Notes under the pieces: model-generated
The model's input: the letters and a program-made list of their open reading frames with translations, nothing else
What the model was told of the DNA's origin: nothing
The model's database searches: none
Translations under genes and position numbers: made by a program
NCBI RefSeq assembly: GCF_900087015.1
Contig: NZ_FLKP01000002.1
Span: 1,922,001-1,986,000 of the forward strand
DNA from: Christensenella timonensis
Lineage (GTDB): Bacteria > Bacillota > Clostridia > Christensenellales > Christensenellaceae
Reading direction: 5' to 3'
Length of the DNA stretch: 64,000 nt
Shown: piece after piece, positions 33,130 through 41,591 of the stretch
Layout of the letters: each line of letters starts with the position of its first letter
How positions within the stretch are numbered: position 1 is the stretch's first letter

Positions 33130-34707
33130 TCAGATGGTTTTATATTTTGTTGGCGTAAACCCCGTATATTTTTTGAAAAGTTTACAGAAATATTTCGTAT
33201 CGGGGATCCCCACCGCCGCCGCGATTTCATACACCCGCGCGTCCGAAGAATGGATCAGTTCTTTTGCTTTTTCGATCCTGAAGCTGGTCAGGTATTCCGT
33301 CAGGTTTGTCCCTGTTTTTTGCTTGAACAGCGCGCTCAGGTAGGTACGGCTCACATTCACGTCATTGGCAATGATATTGAGATCCAATGCTTCTTTGTAG
33401 TTATCCCGGATAAATTTTATCGTATTTAAAACGACTTGGTTGGAATAGCTCTCCTTTTCTGACATAGCGTTGAAAAATTCAGTGAATACGGCCCGGAAGT
33501 TTTCTTTGGCATCCCGTATACTTTGCGGCGCAAAGGTTTCGTCTACCCCTTTTAAGGTGAGGTTATAGTCGATCTCTAAGGCTTTCGCAAAGGAAAGCAG
33601 TTTATTAGAGTAACGTTTATACGCTTCCAGGTCCATTTTTTCTGCAATCAGCTGGAACAGCGTATCCAGTGTTTCAAAGAAAAATTCCTTTTCAGATATC
33701 TGTACAGCATCGGTCAGCAGTAAAAAAGCGACTTCCAGCTTTTCAGGATCGACCGGCTCCAGCTTTTCCAGTTCGTGCTGGTAGATCAGCGGGTCTCCTT
33801 CATAAAACACACGGTACGGGATCATCGCGCTGATCCGCTCCACCGCTCCATGGATCCCCAATACGCCCTTTACCGGCTGCGCAACATAGATACCAAAGCG
33901 ATCGTGTACCAATTCCCCTATCGCCTGCCGCATGCTTTTCAGCAGCTTGTGCAGCATATTCTTTTTGTGCATCATGCTGTTGCTTTTGATATCATTGATC
34001 ATAACGCACGCCAGGTTTGCGGAAATTGAACACACCTCTCCGCCGTTATATTTCTTTAAGAGTATGCTTATCTTTTCAAATAAGGACATCCAGATCGCCT
34101 CATACGGATTTTGCTTATGCATCCCCGTATCCTTTTGGTACCGCTCGATCACCACCACAAAAATATCGTTTGAGACCAAATTGAGCGGGGCGACCTCCTG
34201 TATTTGCCGGTAGCGCTCTTCCGTCACGCCGCAGATGATCTCACGCAGCAACAGCTCTTTCCTGATATCCACCACGTTCTCCAAATTTGTTTTCAGGTTT
34301 TTCAGCTCCATTTCCCGCTGCCGTTCGGCGGAGATCATACCTACGGCCTTTTTCAGGGAGCTGCACAGCTTTTCTTTGGTCAGTTGGTGCTTCAATATAT
34401 AATCCACTACGCCGTAATCTATAGCATGGCTGGCATAGGTAAAATCGTCGTAACTGCTCAAAATAATGATCTTGACGTCCGTCTGCATTTCTTTTAAGCG
34501 CATCATAAACTCAATCCCGTCCATATGCGGCATCTTGATATCCAGCAGCACGATGTCGGGCTGGTACTTTCCTACCATCTGCAAGCCGTTTGCGCCATTC
34601 GTAGCCTCCCCCACGACCACGAAGCCTTCTTCCTTCCAATCCAGTAGTTGATACAAATGTTCCCTTATGATCAGCTCATCTTCAATGATCAATACTTTAA
34701 TCGGCAC
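33130..34707 (-). CDS. YesN-type response regulator with AraC DNA-binding domain
   Basis: A 525-residue regulator. The receiver (1-125) is complete: acidic pair in IIEDE, phospho-acceptor Asp56 in LLDIKMP, and Lys in the YILKHQ region. A long linker domain follows, then an AraC-type DNA-binding domain at about 425-525 (LNIIANDVNVSRTYLSALFKQ and VYEIAAAVGIPDTKYFCKLF). It begins 21 bases after the YesM-like kinase gene and should be its partner. The most likely target is the divergent promoter region at 28803-29181, but that is inference. Its length is normal for YesN. Confidence 0.92.
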   Translation of the reverse strand: MPIKVLIIEDELIIREHLYQLLDWKEEGFVVVGEATNGANGLQMVGKYQPDIVLLDIKMPHMDGIEFMMRLKEMQTDVKIIILSSYDDFTYASHAIDYGVVDYILKHQLTKEKLCSSLKKAVGMISAERQREMELKNLKTNLENVVDIRKELLLREIICGVTEERYRQIQEVAPLNLVSNDIFVVVIERYQKDTGMHKQNPYEAIWMSLFEKISILLKKYNGGEVCSISANLACVMINDIKSNSMMHKKNMLHKLLKSMRQAIGELVHDRFGIYVAQPVKGVLGIHGAVERISAMIPYRVFYEGDPLIYQHELEKLEPVDPEKLEVAFLLLTDAVQISEKEFFFETLDTLFQLIAEKMDLEAYKRYSNKLLSFAKALEIDYNLTLKGVDETFAPQSIRDAKENFRAVFTEFFNAMSEKESYSNQVVLNTIKFIRDNYKEALDLNIIANDVNVSRTYLSALFKQKTGTNLTEYLTSFRIEKAKELIHSSDARVYEIAAAVGIPDTKYFCKLFKKYTGFTPTKYKTI

Positions 34708-34728
34708 CTTTTATCTCCTCCCATTCTT

Positions 34729-36468
34729 TTATTTCATCCGCGGGAAAATGAGCTCCACACACATTCCTTTCCCCGGCTCCGCGTTCAGGCGCACGCCATA
34801 TTTCTCACCAAAATGCAGTTTGATCCTCTTGTCTATGTTGCTGATCCCAATGCTGCCCGAGCTGCCCCTATCTTCTCCGGAGCCGATCATCTTACGCAGC
34901 GCATCCAACTGTGCCGCGCCCATGCCGACGCCATCGTCCGCGATCGTGATAACGATATTATCCCCGCGCACTTCGCCTCCCACCGACACTGTGCCTGTAT
35001 AGGATTTCGGCTCCAATCCGTGAAACAGGGCGTTTTCCACGATCGGCTGCAATATCAGTTTGGGCGTCAGGTAGTCCCCCACTTCGTCACTGATCGAAAT
35101 ATCCAGGTTGATATTGTCTCCATAGCGCAACTTTTGTATTTTCATATAGCTTTTCACATGCTCGATCTCTTCGTTTACCGTGATAAACTCGTTCGGGTTG
35201 CTGATGGTGATCCTCAAAAGGTCGATCAGCGACGTAACCGCTTCCATAATGTCCTCCGCCCCGTAGGAGCTCGCCATGATCCGTATCGTATTCAGCGTAT
35301 TGTACAGGAAATGGGGATTGATCTGCGACTGCAATACCTTTAGCTGTATGTCCTTTTTCTCATCCTCTTCCCGGATAATTTTGCCGATCAGGTTGGTGAT
35401 CTCGTTTACCATGGAATTAAAGCCCTTTGACAAGACTCCAAGCTCCGCCCATTCGTTTTCCCGCACGCTTACTTCCAGGTTCCCTTGTTCTACCTTCAGC
35501 ATTGCGTTTTTAACAGATATGATGGGGCGCAAAACCTTTACCATCATAAGGTAACTGAAAATGGCGATCGCCGCTACATAAATAATCACAAAAAAGACGA
35601 TATAGCCCCCCACGATCAGGGAGTCGTGTATGGGCGTTTTGGACAGGATCGTCCAGTTGGTGTAGCCGGATGTACTGAATGCAACAATATTGATCAAATT
35701 GTCCTGGTGCACGATCTCATAACCGGCTTTCTCTTTGCCGTCATACCCTGTATATTCGGTCCCCGCGCCAGCACCGCTGTTCGTGGTATAAAGCAGGTTC
35801 CCCGTTTCATCCATCATCAATAATTCTTCATCTTCGGATAATATGAAATTATTCAGCTTATCCTGTATAAACGAATAGTCGATATTCACCACGATATAGC
35901 CTATGCTGTTTCCGCTCCCCCCGTATAAGCTGTATTCCTTTATCATCGAGATGTATTGGAGTCCGCTGTTTTCATCGTCCTGTAAAAATGGATAAGCCCG
36001 CGGGGTCGTAATGACAAAAGGATCCTCCTGCTCGATCGCGGTCTCATACCCTTCATTTTGCCAAATATTTTCCCGCGTCAATTTACTGTTGCTGGAGATG
36101 ACTGCCCCATCCAGGTTTACAAGCGCGATGTCCAGTATCTCCGATCTGGATTTCACGTAATAATTCAGCAGCCGTCCCCTGATATCGTTTTCCCGCTGCA
36201 CCCATTCAAACGTCCCTTCCTCGATCGGCTGGCTGAAATAAGACGTAATGTAAGAGTCCATCATGATACTGGAAATCATCCGCTCAATATCCTGCAGCGA
36301 GATGTCGACATTCTGTATCGTTTTGTTGATGGTGTTGACCGACGAATTGGCCGTTCTCTGTACGGAATAGCCTTCGATGCCTTTATACAGGGAAAACGTG
36401 CCAAAAACCGTAATAAAAAGCAAAAGCGTCAATCCGATAGCCATCATGAAGGAAATACTTTTTTTCAT
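34729..36468 (-). CDS. YesM-type sensor histidine kinase
   Basis: A 579-residue membrane kinase. Transmembrane helices lie at about 7-28 and 286-308 and flank an extracytoplasmic Cache-like domain. A HAMP segment follows (about 309-365), then the His_kinase domain with phospho-acceptor His386 in SQINPHFLYNTLN, then the ATP-binding domain with VENALFHGLEP, ADDGVGMG and SIGISNIDKR. It should phosphorylate the YesN protein encoded next. The external domain could sense a small molecule directly or contact the anchored binding protein encoded at 29182-30321. It belongs to the sugar-responsive LytS/YesM class. Confidence 0.92.
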   Translation of the reverse strand: MKKSISFMMAIGLTLLLFITVFGTFSLYKGIEGYSVQRTANSSVNTINKTIQNVDISLQDIERMISSIMMDSYITSYFSQPIEEGTFEWVQRENDIRGRLLNYYVKSRSEILDIALVNLDGAVISSNSKLTRENIWQNEGYETAIEQEDPFVITTPRAYPFLQDDENSGLQYISMIKEYSLYGGSGNSIGYIVVNIDYSFIQDKLNNFILSEDEELLMMDETGNLLYTTNSGAGAGTEYTGYDGKEKAGYEIVHQDNLINIVAFSTSGYTNWTILSKTPIHDSLIVGGYIVFFVIIYVAAIAIFSYLMMVKVLRPIISVKNAMLKVEQGNLEVSVRENEWAELGVLSKGFNSMVNEITNLIGKIIREEDEKKDIQLKVLQSQINPHFLYNTLNTIRIMASSYGAEDIMEAVTSLIDLLRITISNPNEFITVNEEIEHVKSYMKIQKLRYGDNINLDISISDEVGDYLTPKLILQPIVENALFHGLEPKSYTGTVSVGGEVRGDNIVITIADDGVGMGAAQLDALRKMIGSGEDRGSSGSIGISNIDKRIKLHFGEKYGVRLNAEPGKGMCVELIFPRMK

Positions 36469-36690
36469 ATGAACAACCTAACTGTTTTCCTTGCAGCAAA
36501 ATTTGCTGTTCGCTGTATTGATTTTATAAAATGGAAGTGTCGACTGACTTTTATGGCTGTTTTCGGGCCGGATTACGGGGAAATCGTCGTGTTGTTTTGT
36601 AAAAAAATGACGGGATTAGTTGCTATTATAACGCGAAAGCTGCATAATGTCTATGCCTTGATGATGAAATCGTACTTGTTGATAAAAAAA
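36469..36690. other. Intergenic DNA before the YesM gene, nothing assigned
   Basis: About 220 bases between the kinase start and the tRNA terminator. It must hold the kinase promoter, but I found no convincing -35/-10 pair and no credible small gene. Confidence 0.5.
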
Positions 36691-36713
36691 TAAACCGTGA
36701 ATACCACGGTTTA
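36691..36713 (-). terminator. Terminator after tRNA-Val
   Basis: TAAACCGTG and CACGGTTTA arms with a T-rich tail on the minus strand, beginning 5 bases past the tRNA CCA end. Confidence 0.8.
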
Positions 36714-36717
36714 TTAC

Positions 36718-36794
36718 TGGTGGGACTAGCTGGACTCGAACCAGTGACCCCCTCGATGTCAACGAGGTACTCTAACCATCTGAGCTATAGTCCC
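36718..36794 (-). tRNA. tRNA-Val (anticodon GAC)
   Basis: The minus strand folds as a complete cloverleaf. Acceptor arms are GGGACTA and TAGTCCC with A as discriminator and an encoded CCA; the D arm contains GCTCAGATGGTTAGAGTA; the anticodon stem is CCTCG/CGAGG around loop TTGACAT, giving anticodon GAC (Val codons GUC and GUU); the T arm has GTTCGAGTC. It is transcribed alone. Confidence 0.96.
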
Positions 36795-36866
36795 ACATCT
36801 TTATTGAATTGACGGCGGAAAAACATACGGTTCCAAACGGCCGCGCCTTAACCCCAAGCTCTTTCT

Positions 36867-36894
36867 ATTATACTGATTTTCTTAAAAAAGACAA
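36867..36894 (-). promoter_or_regulatory. Candidate promoter of tRNA-Val
   Basis: Minus-strand TTGTCT (36889-36894), 16 bases, TATAAT (36867-36872), about 70 bases before the mature tRNA. It is almost back to back with the DUF4364 promoter. Confidence 0.5.
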
Positions 36895-36901
36895 TACTTT
36901 C

Positions 36902-36930
36902 TTTAGAAACTTTTAGGGATATGTTATAAT
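36902..36930 (+). promoter_or_regulatory. Promoter of the DUF4364 gene
   Basis: TTTAGA (36902-36907), 17 bases, TATAAT (36925-36930) with an extended TG motif at 36922-36923. The ATG follows 17 bases later with GAGGTGG between. Confidence 0.75.
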
Positions 36931-36947
36931 AAACAAGAGGTGGAATC

Positions 36948-37472
36948 ATGCAGGTAAAGCCAAAACAGACGGTGGCGAACAACAAGCTGCTGCTGTTATA
37001 CCTTTTGGGGAAAAGTGATATTGCTCTTTCGGAGCTGCAAATTGTGCGCATCATGGGCGAGCTTTCGTTCATGACTTATTTTGATTTGAAGGAATGCCTC
37101 TTCGAGCTTTCCGAGAGCGCCCACATCTATTCCAAAGCTACGCCGCAAAGCGTGCTTTACGGCATTACCGAAAAGGGCGCGAACATGCTTGACGTGCTCC
37201 AGGGCGACCTGCGCCAGTCCTTCCGTACCTCTATCGACGATTATTTAAAGGAACACGCTACCGAGCTCAAGATGGAATCCCAGCTTGTGGGCGAGCTCAT
37301 CAAGCTGTCGGACGGGGAATACCGCGTGATCTTAAAGGTGTTGGAGGACGGCCGCACCATATTTGAGCTGAGCTGCATCGTTTACTCTAAGGAAGAAGCG
37401 CAGCGCATGATCCAAAACTGGCGCGCAAACGCGGTCTCGCTCTATAAGGAAGTCATTACGCGTCTTGGCTGA
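36948..37472 (+). CDS. DUF4364 family protein
   Basis: A 174-residue protein of the DUF4364 family, common in Clostridia and without a known function. The N-terminal 90 residues look like a winged helix (NNKLLLLYLLGKSDIALSE, then DLKECLFELSES and YGITEKGANML), so DNA binding is possible. The C-terminal half is a mixed alpha/beta region with EYRVILKVLEDGRTIFEL. It has a clear GAGGTGG ribosome site and its own extended -10 promoter. Its 3' end overlaps the convergent folC gene by 17 bases. There is no membrane segment. Confidence 0.85.
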   Translation: MQVKPKQTVANNKLLLLYLLGKSDIALSELQIVRIMGELSFMTYFDLKECLFELSESAHIYSKATPQSVLYGITEKGANMLDVLQGDLRQSFRTSIDDYLKEHATELKMESQLVGELIKLSDGEYRVILKVLEDGRTIFELSCIVYSKEEAQRMIQNWRANAVSLYKEVITRLG

Positions 37473-38571
37473 GCAACGCCAATACACAGGATGCAAGGTA
37501 AAAGGAGCCGCATACCACAAGTATGCCTCCTTTTTGTTTTGCAAGGGCACGCGCCCCCAAAAAAGCGGCCCGCGGGTCTTCGACGGCCTGTGCGCACGGA
37601 AAATACGGCTGCAGCTCATGGGCGGGCAGCCCTCTTTTTTTGTCCGCGCAGGTACAGACGACGCGGTCGGCAAAGGTTGCAATTTCGCGCGTGATTGCCA
37701 TGATGTCCTTGTCGCGCATGACCGCGGCCAAAACGGTGGTGTCCCTGCCTGCAAAATACCTGTGCAGCGTACGCGACAGCTCGCGCAGGGCCGCCGGGTT
37801 ATGCGCCCCGTCGATCACGATGTCCCCGCACACCTGCGCGCGCGCCGCTATGAGCGTTTCTTTGAGCCCTTCCCTGATCTCGCCTTCCGGGATGCCGAGC
37901 TCTACCGCCGCAATCAGCGCCACACAAGCGTTTTGCACCTGCATGGGCGACGCGGCATGGATAAAGAGGTCGCGGTAACGCTTGCCCTCATAGGTAAAAT
38001 CAAACGCCTGTCCCCCTACCCCGCTTTGGTGTACGTGTATCCCGCCTGCATCGAGCACGATGAGCCGTGCGTTTTGCCGCGCGCACGCCGCACGGATGAC
38101 ACGCATGGCCTCCTCTTCCTGCGGATGGGAGACCACGACGGAATCCGGCTTGATGATGCCGCATTTTTCCCGCGCGATCTTTGTGAGCGTGTCTCCCAGC
38201 AAGGCCATATGGTCGTAGCTGATGGGTGTTAATACCTGCATCTTCGACGGGACGATATTGGTCGGGTCGAGCCGTCCGCCCAGCCCCGTTTCGATCACGG
38301 CATATTCGACATGGTTGTCCCTAAACCACAAAAGGGCTGCGTTCGTCCAAACGGAAAAGAGGTGAGCATCCTTTTCACCTCTTGCCTTTTCCATATATTC
38401 TTCATATTGCTGTTTTGGGATGTCCTGTCCGCCGATGCGCATGCGCTCGCACGGCGAGATGATATGCGGCGATGTGAACAGCCCGCACGTATGCCCTTGC
38501 GACAATATCCCGGCAATATACTGCGCTGTGGAACCCTTGGCGTTCGTCCCCGCAAGGTGCACATATTGCAT
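37456..38571 (-). CDS. folC: Folylpolyglutamate synthase family, short N-terminus
   Basis: A 371-residue Mur-ligase-type enzyme that adds glutamate to folates (and in some bacteria makes dihydrofolate). Motifs: P-loop GTNAKGSTAQYI, FTSPHIISPCERMRIGG, ETGLGGRLDPTN, TPISYDHMALLGDTL and DGAHNPAALRELS. Standard FolC is 420-430 residues and has about 45 residues before the P-loop; here the P-loop begins at residue 7-8, right after the start, so an N-terminal helix region is missing. The ATG directly follows the valS stop, and no in-frame upstream coding was found. The P-loop second Gly is Ala. It is probably functional in this lineage, but that needs testing. Confidence 0.87.
   Translation of the reverse strand: MQYVHLAGTNAKGSTAQYIAGILSQGHTCGLFTSPHIISPCERMRIGGQDIPKQQYEEYMEKARGEKDAHLFSVWTNAALLWFRDNHVEYAVIETGLGGRLDPTNIVPSKMQVLTPISYDHMALLGDTLTKIAREKCGIIKPDSVVVSHPQEEEAMRVIRAACARQNARLIVLDAGGIHVHQSGVGGQAFDFTYEGKRYRDLFIHAASPMQVQNACVALIAAVELGIPEGEIREGLKETLIAARAQVCGDIVIDGAHNPAALRELSRTLHRYFAGRDTTVLAAVMRDKDIMAITREIATFADRVVCTCADKKRGLPAHELQPYFPCAQAVEDPRAAFLGARALAKQKGGILVVCGSFYLASCVLALLSQDA
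37500..37536 (+). terminator. Terminator of DUF4364 embedded in the folC coding end
   Basis: Arms AAAGGAG-CC-GCATAC and GTATGC-CTCCTTT with a small bulge, then TTTTTGTTTT on the plus strand. It lies 28 bases after the DUF4364 stop and wholly inside the 3' coding region of convergent folC. Confidence 0.7.
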
Positions 38572-41205
38572 TTACTTCATCCCCTCGAGGAACGCAAGCC
38601 GTTCGCCCAGCTTGGAGCGCATCTCAAGGTAAGTATTAAGCTTGTCGCGTTCTTCTTCCACTACATGCGCGGGCGCTTTTTCCGTAAAGCCCTTGTTGTT
38701 GAGCTTTCCCTGCGCGCGCTTGATCTCGCCTTCGTTTTTGTCCGCTTCCTTTTTGAGGCGCTCGATCTCCTTTTGCACGTCGATCAGCTCCGACAAAGGC
38801 ATGAATGCCTCGCCCACCGCGCACACCGCCGACACGCTGTTTTGCGGGATCCGGGCCTTGTCGCCCACCACCTCCACTTCGCTCGCGTAAGCCAGCTTTT
38901 TCAGGTATTCCCTGCACGCCTCGATCGCGCCGGCGTGTTTGGAAACGATGGTCAGCTTCACATGCACGCTCGGCGGCACGTTCATTTCCGCACGGACGTT
39001 GCGGATGGAGCGGATCATATCCATCACGCCGTCCATCATCTCTGCCTGGGCCTTGCCTCCTTCGTATTCCACCGCCGGCCATGCGCTGAGCATGATCGTT
39101 TCGTCCGCGCCCGGCAGGCTCGTGTATATTTCCTCCGTGATAAACGGCATGAACGGATGCAGCAGCTTGAGCGTATTTTTGAGCACATACACAAGCACGC
39201 TCACCGTTGCCGCTTTCACGTCCTCGTCCTCGCCGTAAAGCCGTGGTTTTGCCATTTCGATATACCAATCGCACAGCTCGTTCCAGGCAAAATCGTATAT
39301 CTTCTGCGCCGCCAGGCCGAGGTCATATTTATCCATGCTGTCCGTACATTCGCGGATCGCGCCGTTCAGCTTGCCCAATATCCACTGGTCGGCGATATCG
39401 AGCTTGGCTTCGTCGATGGGCGAAACCCCGCCCTCCAGGTTCATCATCACAAAACGCGACGCGTTCCATACCTTGTTTGCGAAGTTGCGCGCCGCCTCCA
39501 CCTTTTCCCAGTAAAAACGCATGTCGTTGCCCGGGCTTACGCCCATCGCAAGCGAAAAGCGCAGCGCGTCCGCACCGTATTTGTCGATCACCTCGAGCGG
39601 GTCGATGCCGTTGTTTAGGGATTTGGACATCTTGCGCCCTTCGCTGTCGCGCACGATGCCGTGGATATCCACCGTCGAAAACGGGATATCGCCCATGACC
39701 TCCAGCCCGAACATGATCATGCGGGCCACCCAGAAAAAGATGATGTCGTAGCCCGTTACAAGCACGTCCGTCGGATAAAAATATTTGAGCTCCGGCGTTT
39801 CGTCCGGCCAGCCGAGCGTGGAAAAAGGCCACAGCCCGGACGAGAACCATGTATCGAGCACGTCCTCTTCCTGCGTGAACACCGTATTGCCGCAATCCGG
39901 GCAGGCGGCAGGCATATCTGTCGCTACGACCAGCTTGCCGCACGCGCCGCAGGTATAGGCGGGTATCCTGTGCCCCCACCACAGCTGGCGCGAAATACAC
40001 CAGTCGCGGATGTTGTAAAGCCAGTTGAAATAGATCTTGGAGAAGCGCTCGGGCACGAATTTGATGCGCCCGTCCTCCACCGCTTTGATGGCGGGCTGCG
40101 CCAGCCCCTTCATTTTGACGAACCATTGCTTGGAGATGATCGGTTCGATCACCGTGTGGCAGCGGTAGCAGTGCCCGACGTTGTGCGTATAATCCTCGAT
40201 CTTTTCCATCGCACCGATATCCTGCAGATCCGCGACGATCTGTTTGCGCGCTTCGTCGCGGCCCAGCCCCGCATATTTGCCCGCGTTATCCGCCATCGTG
40301 CCGTCGTCGTTCATCACACGCACGATGGGCAAGCCGTGGCGCACGCCTACCTCGTAGTCGTTCGGGTCGTGCGCAGGCGTGATCTTCACCGCCCCCGTAC
40401 CAAATTCCATATCCACATATTCGTCCGCCACCACAGGAATGGGTTTATCGAGCAGCGGCAGGATCACATTTTGGCCGATCAGGTGCTTATAACGCGCATC
40501 CTCCGGGTTTACGGCCACCGCCGTATCGCCGAGCATCGTTTCCGGCCGCGTGGTCGCGACCACGATACCCTCGCCGCCATCCTGCGCGCGGTAACGCATA
40601 TACCAGAGGTGCGAAGCCTGCTCCTCGTATTCCACCTCCGCATCGGAAAGCGCGGTCATGCAGTCCGGGCACCAGTTGATGATGCGGCTGCCCTGGTAAA
40701 TCAGCCCTTTTTCGTACAGGCGCACGAACACCTCGCGCACAGCGCGGCTGCATCCTTCGTCCATCGTAAAGCGTTCGCGCTCCCAGTCGAGCGACGAACC
40801 GAGTTTTTTCAGTTGCTCTACGATACGCCCGCCGTATTTTGCTTTCCATTCCCACGCGCGTTCCAAGAACCCCTCGCGCCCAAGGTCTTCCTTTGCAAGC
40901 CCCTCTGCGCGCAGCGCGTCCACGATCTTGACCTCCGTCGCGATGCTCGCGTGGTCCGTCCCCGGCATCCACAGCGCGGAATAGCCCTGCATCCGCTTGG
41001 TACGGATGATCGCGTCCTGTATCATATTATCGAGCGCGTGGCCCATATGCAGCTGCCCCGTGATGTTGGGCGGCGGGATCACGATGGCAAAGGGCTTTTT
41101 TTCCGGGTCGACGGCCGCGTGGAAATACCCTTTTTCCATCCACCTCTCGTATAATTTCGTTTCCGTTTGTTTTGGGTCGTACGTCGTGCTCAATTCTTTT
41201 TGCAT
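38572..41205 (-). CDS. valS: Valyl-tRNA synthetase
   Basis: An 877-residue class I synthetase charging tRNA-Val. The ATP signatures are [17 protein letters not shown] (HIGH-type HMGH) and [12 protein letters not shown]. The editing domain lies in the middle ([11 protein letters not shown]), a zinc-binding CGACGKLV and CPDCGN pair lies in the catalytic insertion, and a C-terminal coiled coil ([17 protein letters not shown]) is present as in bacterial ValRS. The length is normal. It is followed immediately by folC and preceded 21 bases earlier by a small membrane-protein gene. A T-box leader, usual for this gene in Firmicutes, is not visible. Confidence 0.97.
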   Translation of the reverse strand: MQKELSTTYDPKQTETKLYERWMEKGYFHAAVDPEKKPFAIVIPPPNITGQLHMGHALDNMIQDAIIRTKRMQGYSALWMPGTDHASIATEVKIVDALRAEGLAKEDLGREGFLERAWEWKAKYGGRIVEQLKKLGSSLDWERERFTMDEGCSRAVREVFVRLYEKGLIYQGSRIINWCPDCMTALSDAEVEYEEQASHLWYMRYRAQDGGEGIVVATTRPETMLGDTAVAVNPEDARYKHLIGQNVILPLLDKPIPVVADEYVDMEFGTGAVKITPAHDPNDYEVGVRHGLPIVRVMNDDGTMADNAGKYAGLGRDEARKQIVADLQDIGAMEKIEDYTHNVGHCYRCHTVIEPIISKQWFVKMKGLAQPAIKAVEDGRIKFVPERFSKIYFNWLYNIRDWCISRQLWWGHRIPAYTCGACGKLVVATDMPAACPDCGNTVFTQEEDVLDTWFSSGLWPFSTLGWPDETPELKYFYPTDVLVTGYDIIFFWVARMIMFGLEVMGDIPFSTVDIHGIVRDSEGRKMSKSLNNGIDPLEVIDKYGADALRFSLAMGVSPGNDMRFYWEKVEAARNFANKVWNASRFVMMNLEGGVSPIDEAKLDIADQWILGKLNGAIRECTDSMDKYDLGLAAQKIYDFAWNELCDWYIEMAKPRLYGEDEDVKAATVSVLVYVLKNTLKLLHPFMPFITEEIYTSLPGADETIMLSAWPAVEYEGGKAQAEMMDGVMDMIRSIRNVRAEMNVPPSVHVKLTIVSKHAGAIEACREYLKKLAYASEVEVVGDKARIPQNSVSAVCAVGEAFMPLSELIDVQKEIERLKKEADKNEGEIKRAQGKLNNKGFTEKAPAHVVEEERDKLNTYLEMRSKLGERLAFLEGMK

Positions 41206-41226
41206 CGTCTTTCCTCCAAAAAATGA

Positions 41227-41433
41227 TTAGATGAAAACAAGCAGGAATCCGGCGATCGCGCATCCCAGCCCGATAAATTTCCATACCACGTCCGCATGCT
41301 CATACGAAAACGCTCCGGCGATCCGCCCCGCGGCAAAGGTGATCACCGCGCCGACAGCCAGCAGTACCAGCGCAAAGACCTGCAGGGACGTAATGTTCAT
41401 AAAAAAGTTCATTTGTTCTACCGTTTCATTCAA
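41227..41433 (-). CDS. Small two-helix membrane protein, 68 residues
   Basis: An unrecognised 68-residue protein with two hydrophobic helices, about 16-36 (LQVFALVLLAVGAVITFAA) and 51-68 (KFIGLGCAIAGFLLVFI), joined by a short charged loop. An extended -10 promoter, TGCTATAAT, lies about 20 bases before the first ATG. The ribosome site is weak, and a second in-frame ATG (MNFFMN) could be the true start. It stops 21 bases before valS, so it may be the first gene of a small membrane protein-valS-folC unit. The function is unknown. Confidence 0.6.
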   Translation of the reverse strand: MNETVEQMNFFMNITSLQVFALVLLAVGAVITFAAGRIAGAFSYEHADVVWKFIGLGCAIAGFLLVFI

Positions 41434-41450
41434 AAATTCGTTGCCGGTAT

Positions 41451-41459
41451 ATTATAGCA
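41451..41459 (-). promoter_or_regulatory. Extended -10 promoter before the small membrane protein and valS
   Basis: Minus-strand TGCTATAAT. The -35 region is poor. It is the only promoter I can see for valS and folC. Confidence 0.5.
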
Positions 41460-41591
41460 TAAATGCAATATAAAATGAATGGTTTTCCGCCAGGGGCCGC
41501 CCGCCCATTTTCTGTAAAATTTTTGTGTAACGATGTTTTCGGGACAAATTTAGGTTATAATAAAAAAAAGGCATATCCGCGAGGTTATCAT

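Noticed and set aside
39661-41154. 497-codon open frame opposite valS
   Set aside because: It is a compositional shadow of a clear valS gene, rich in Arg/His with no known motifs.
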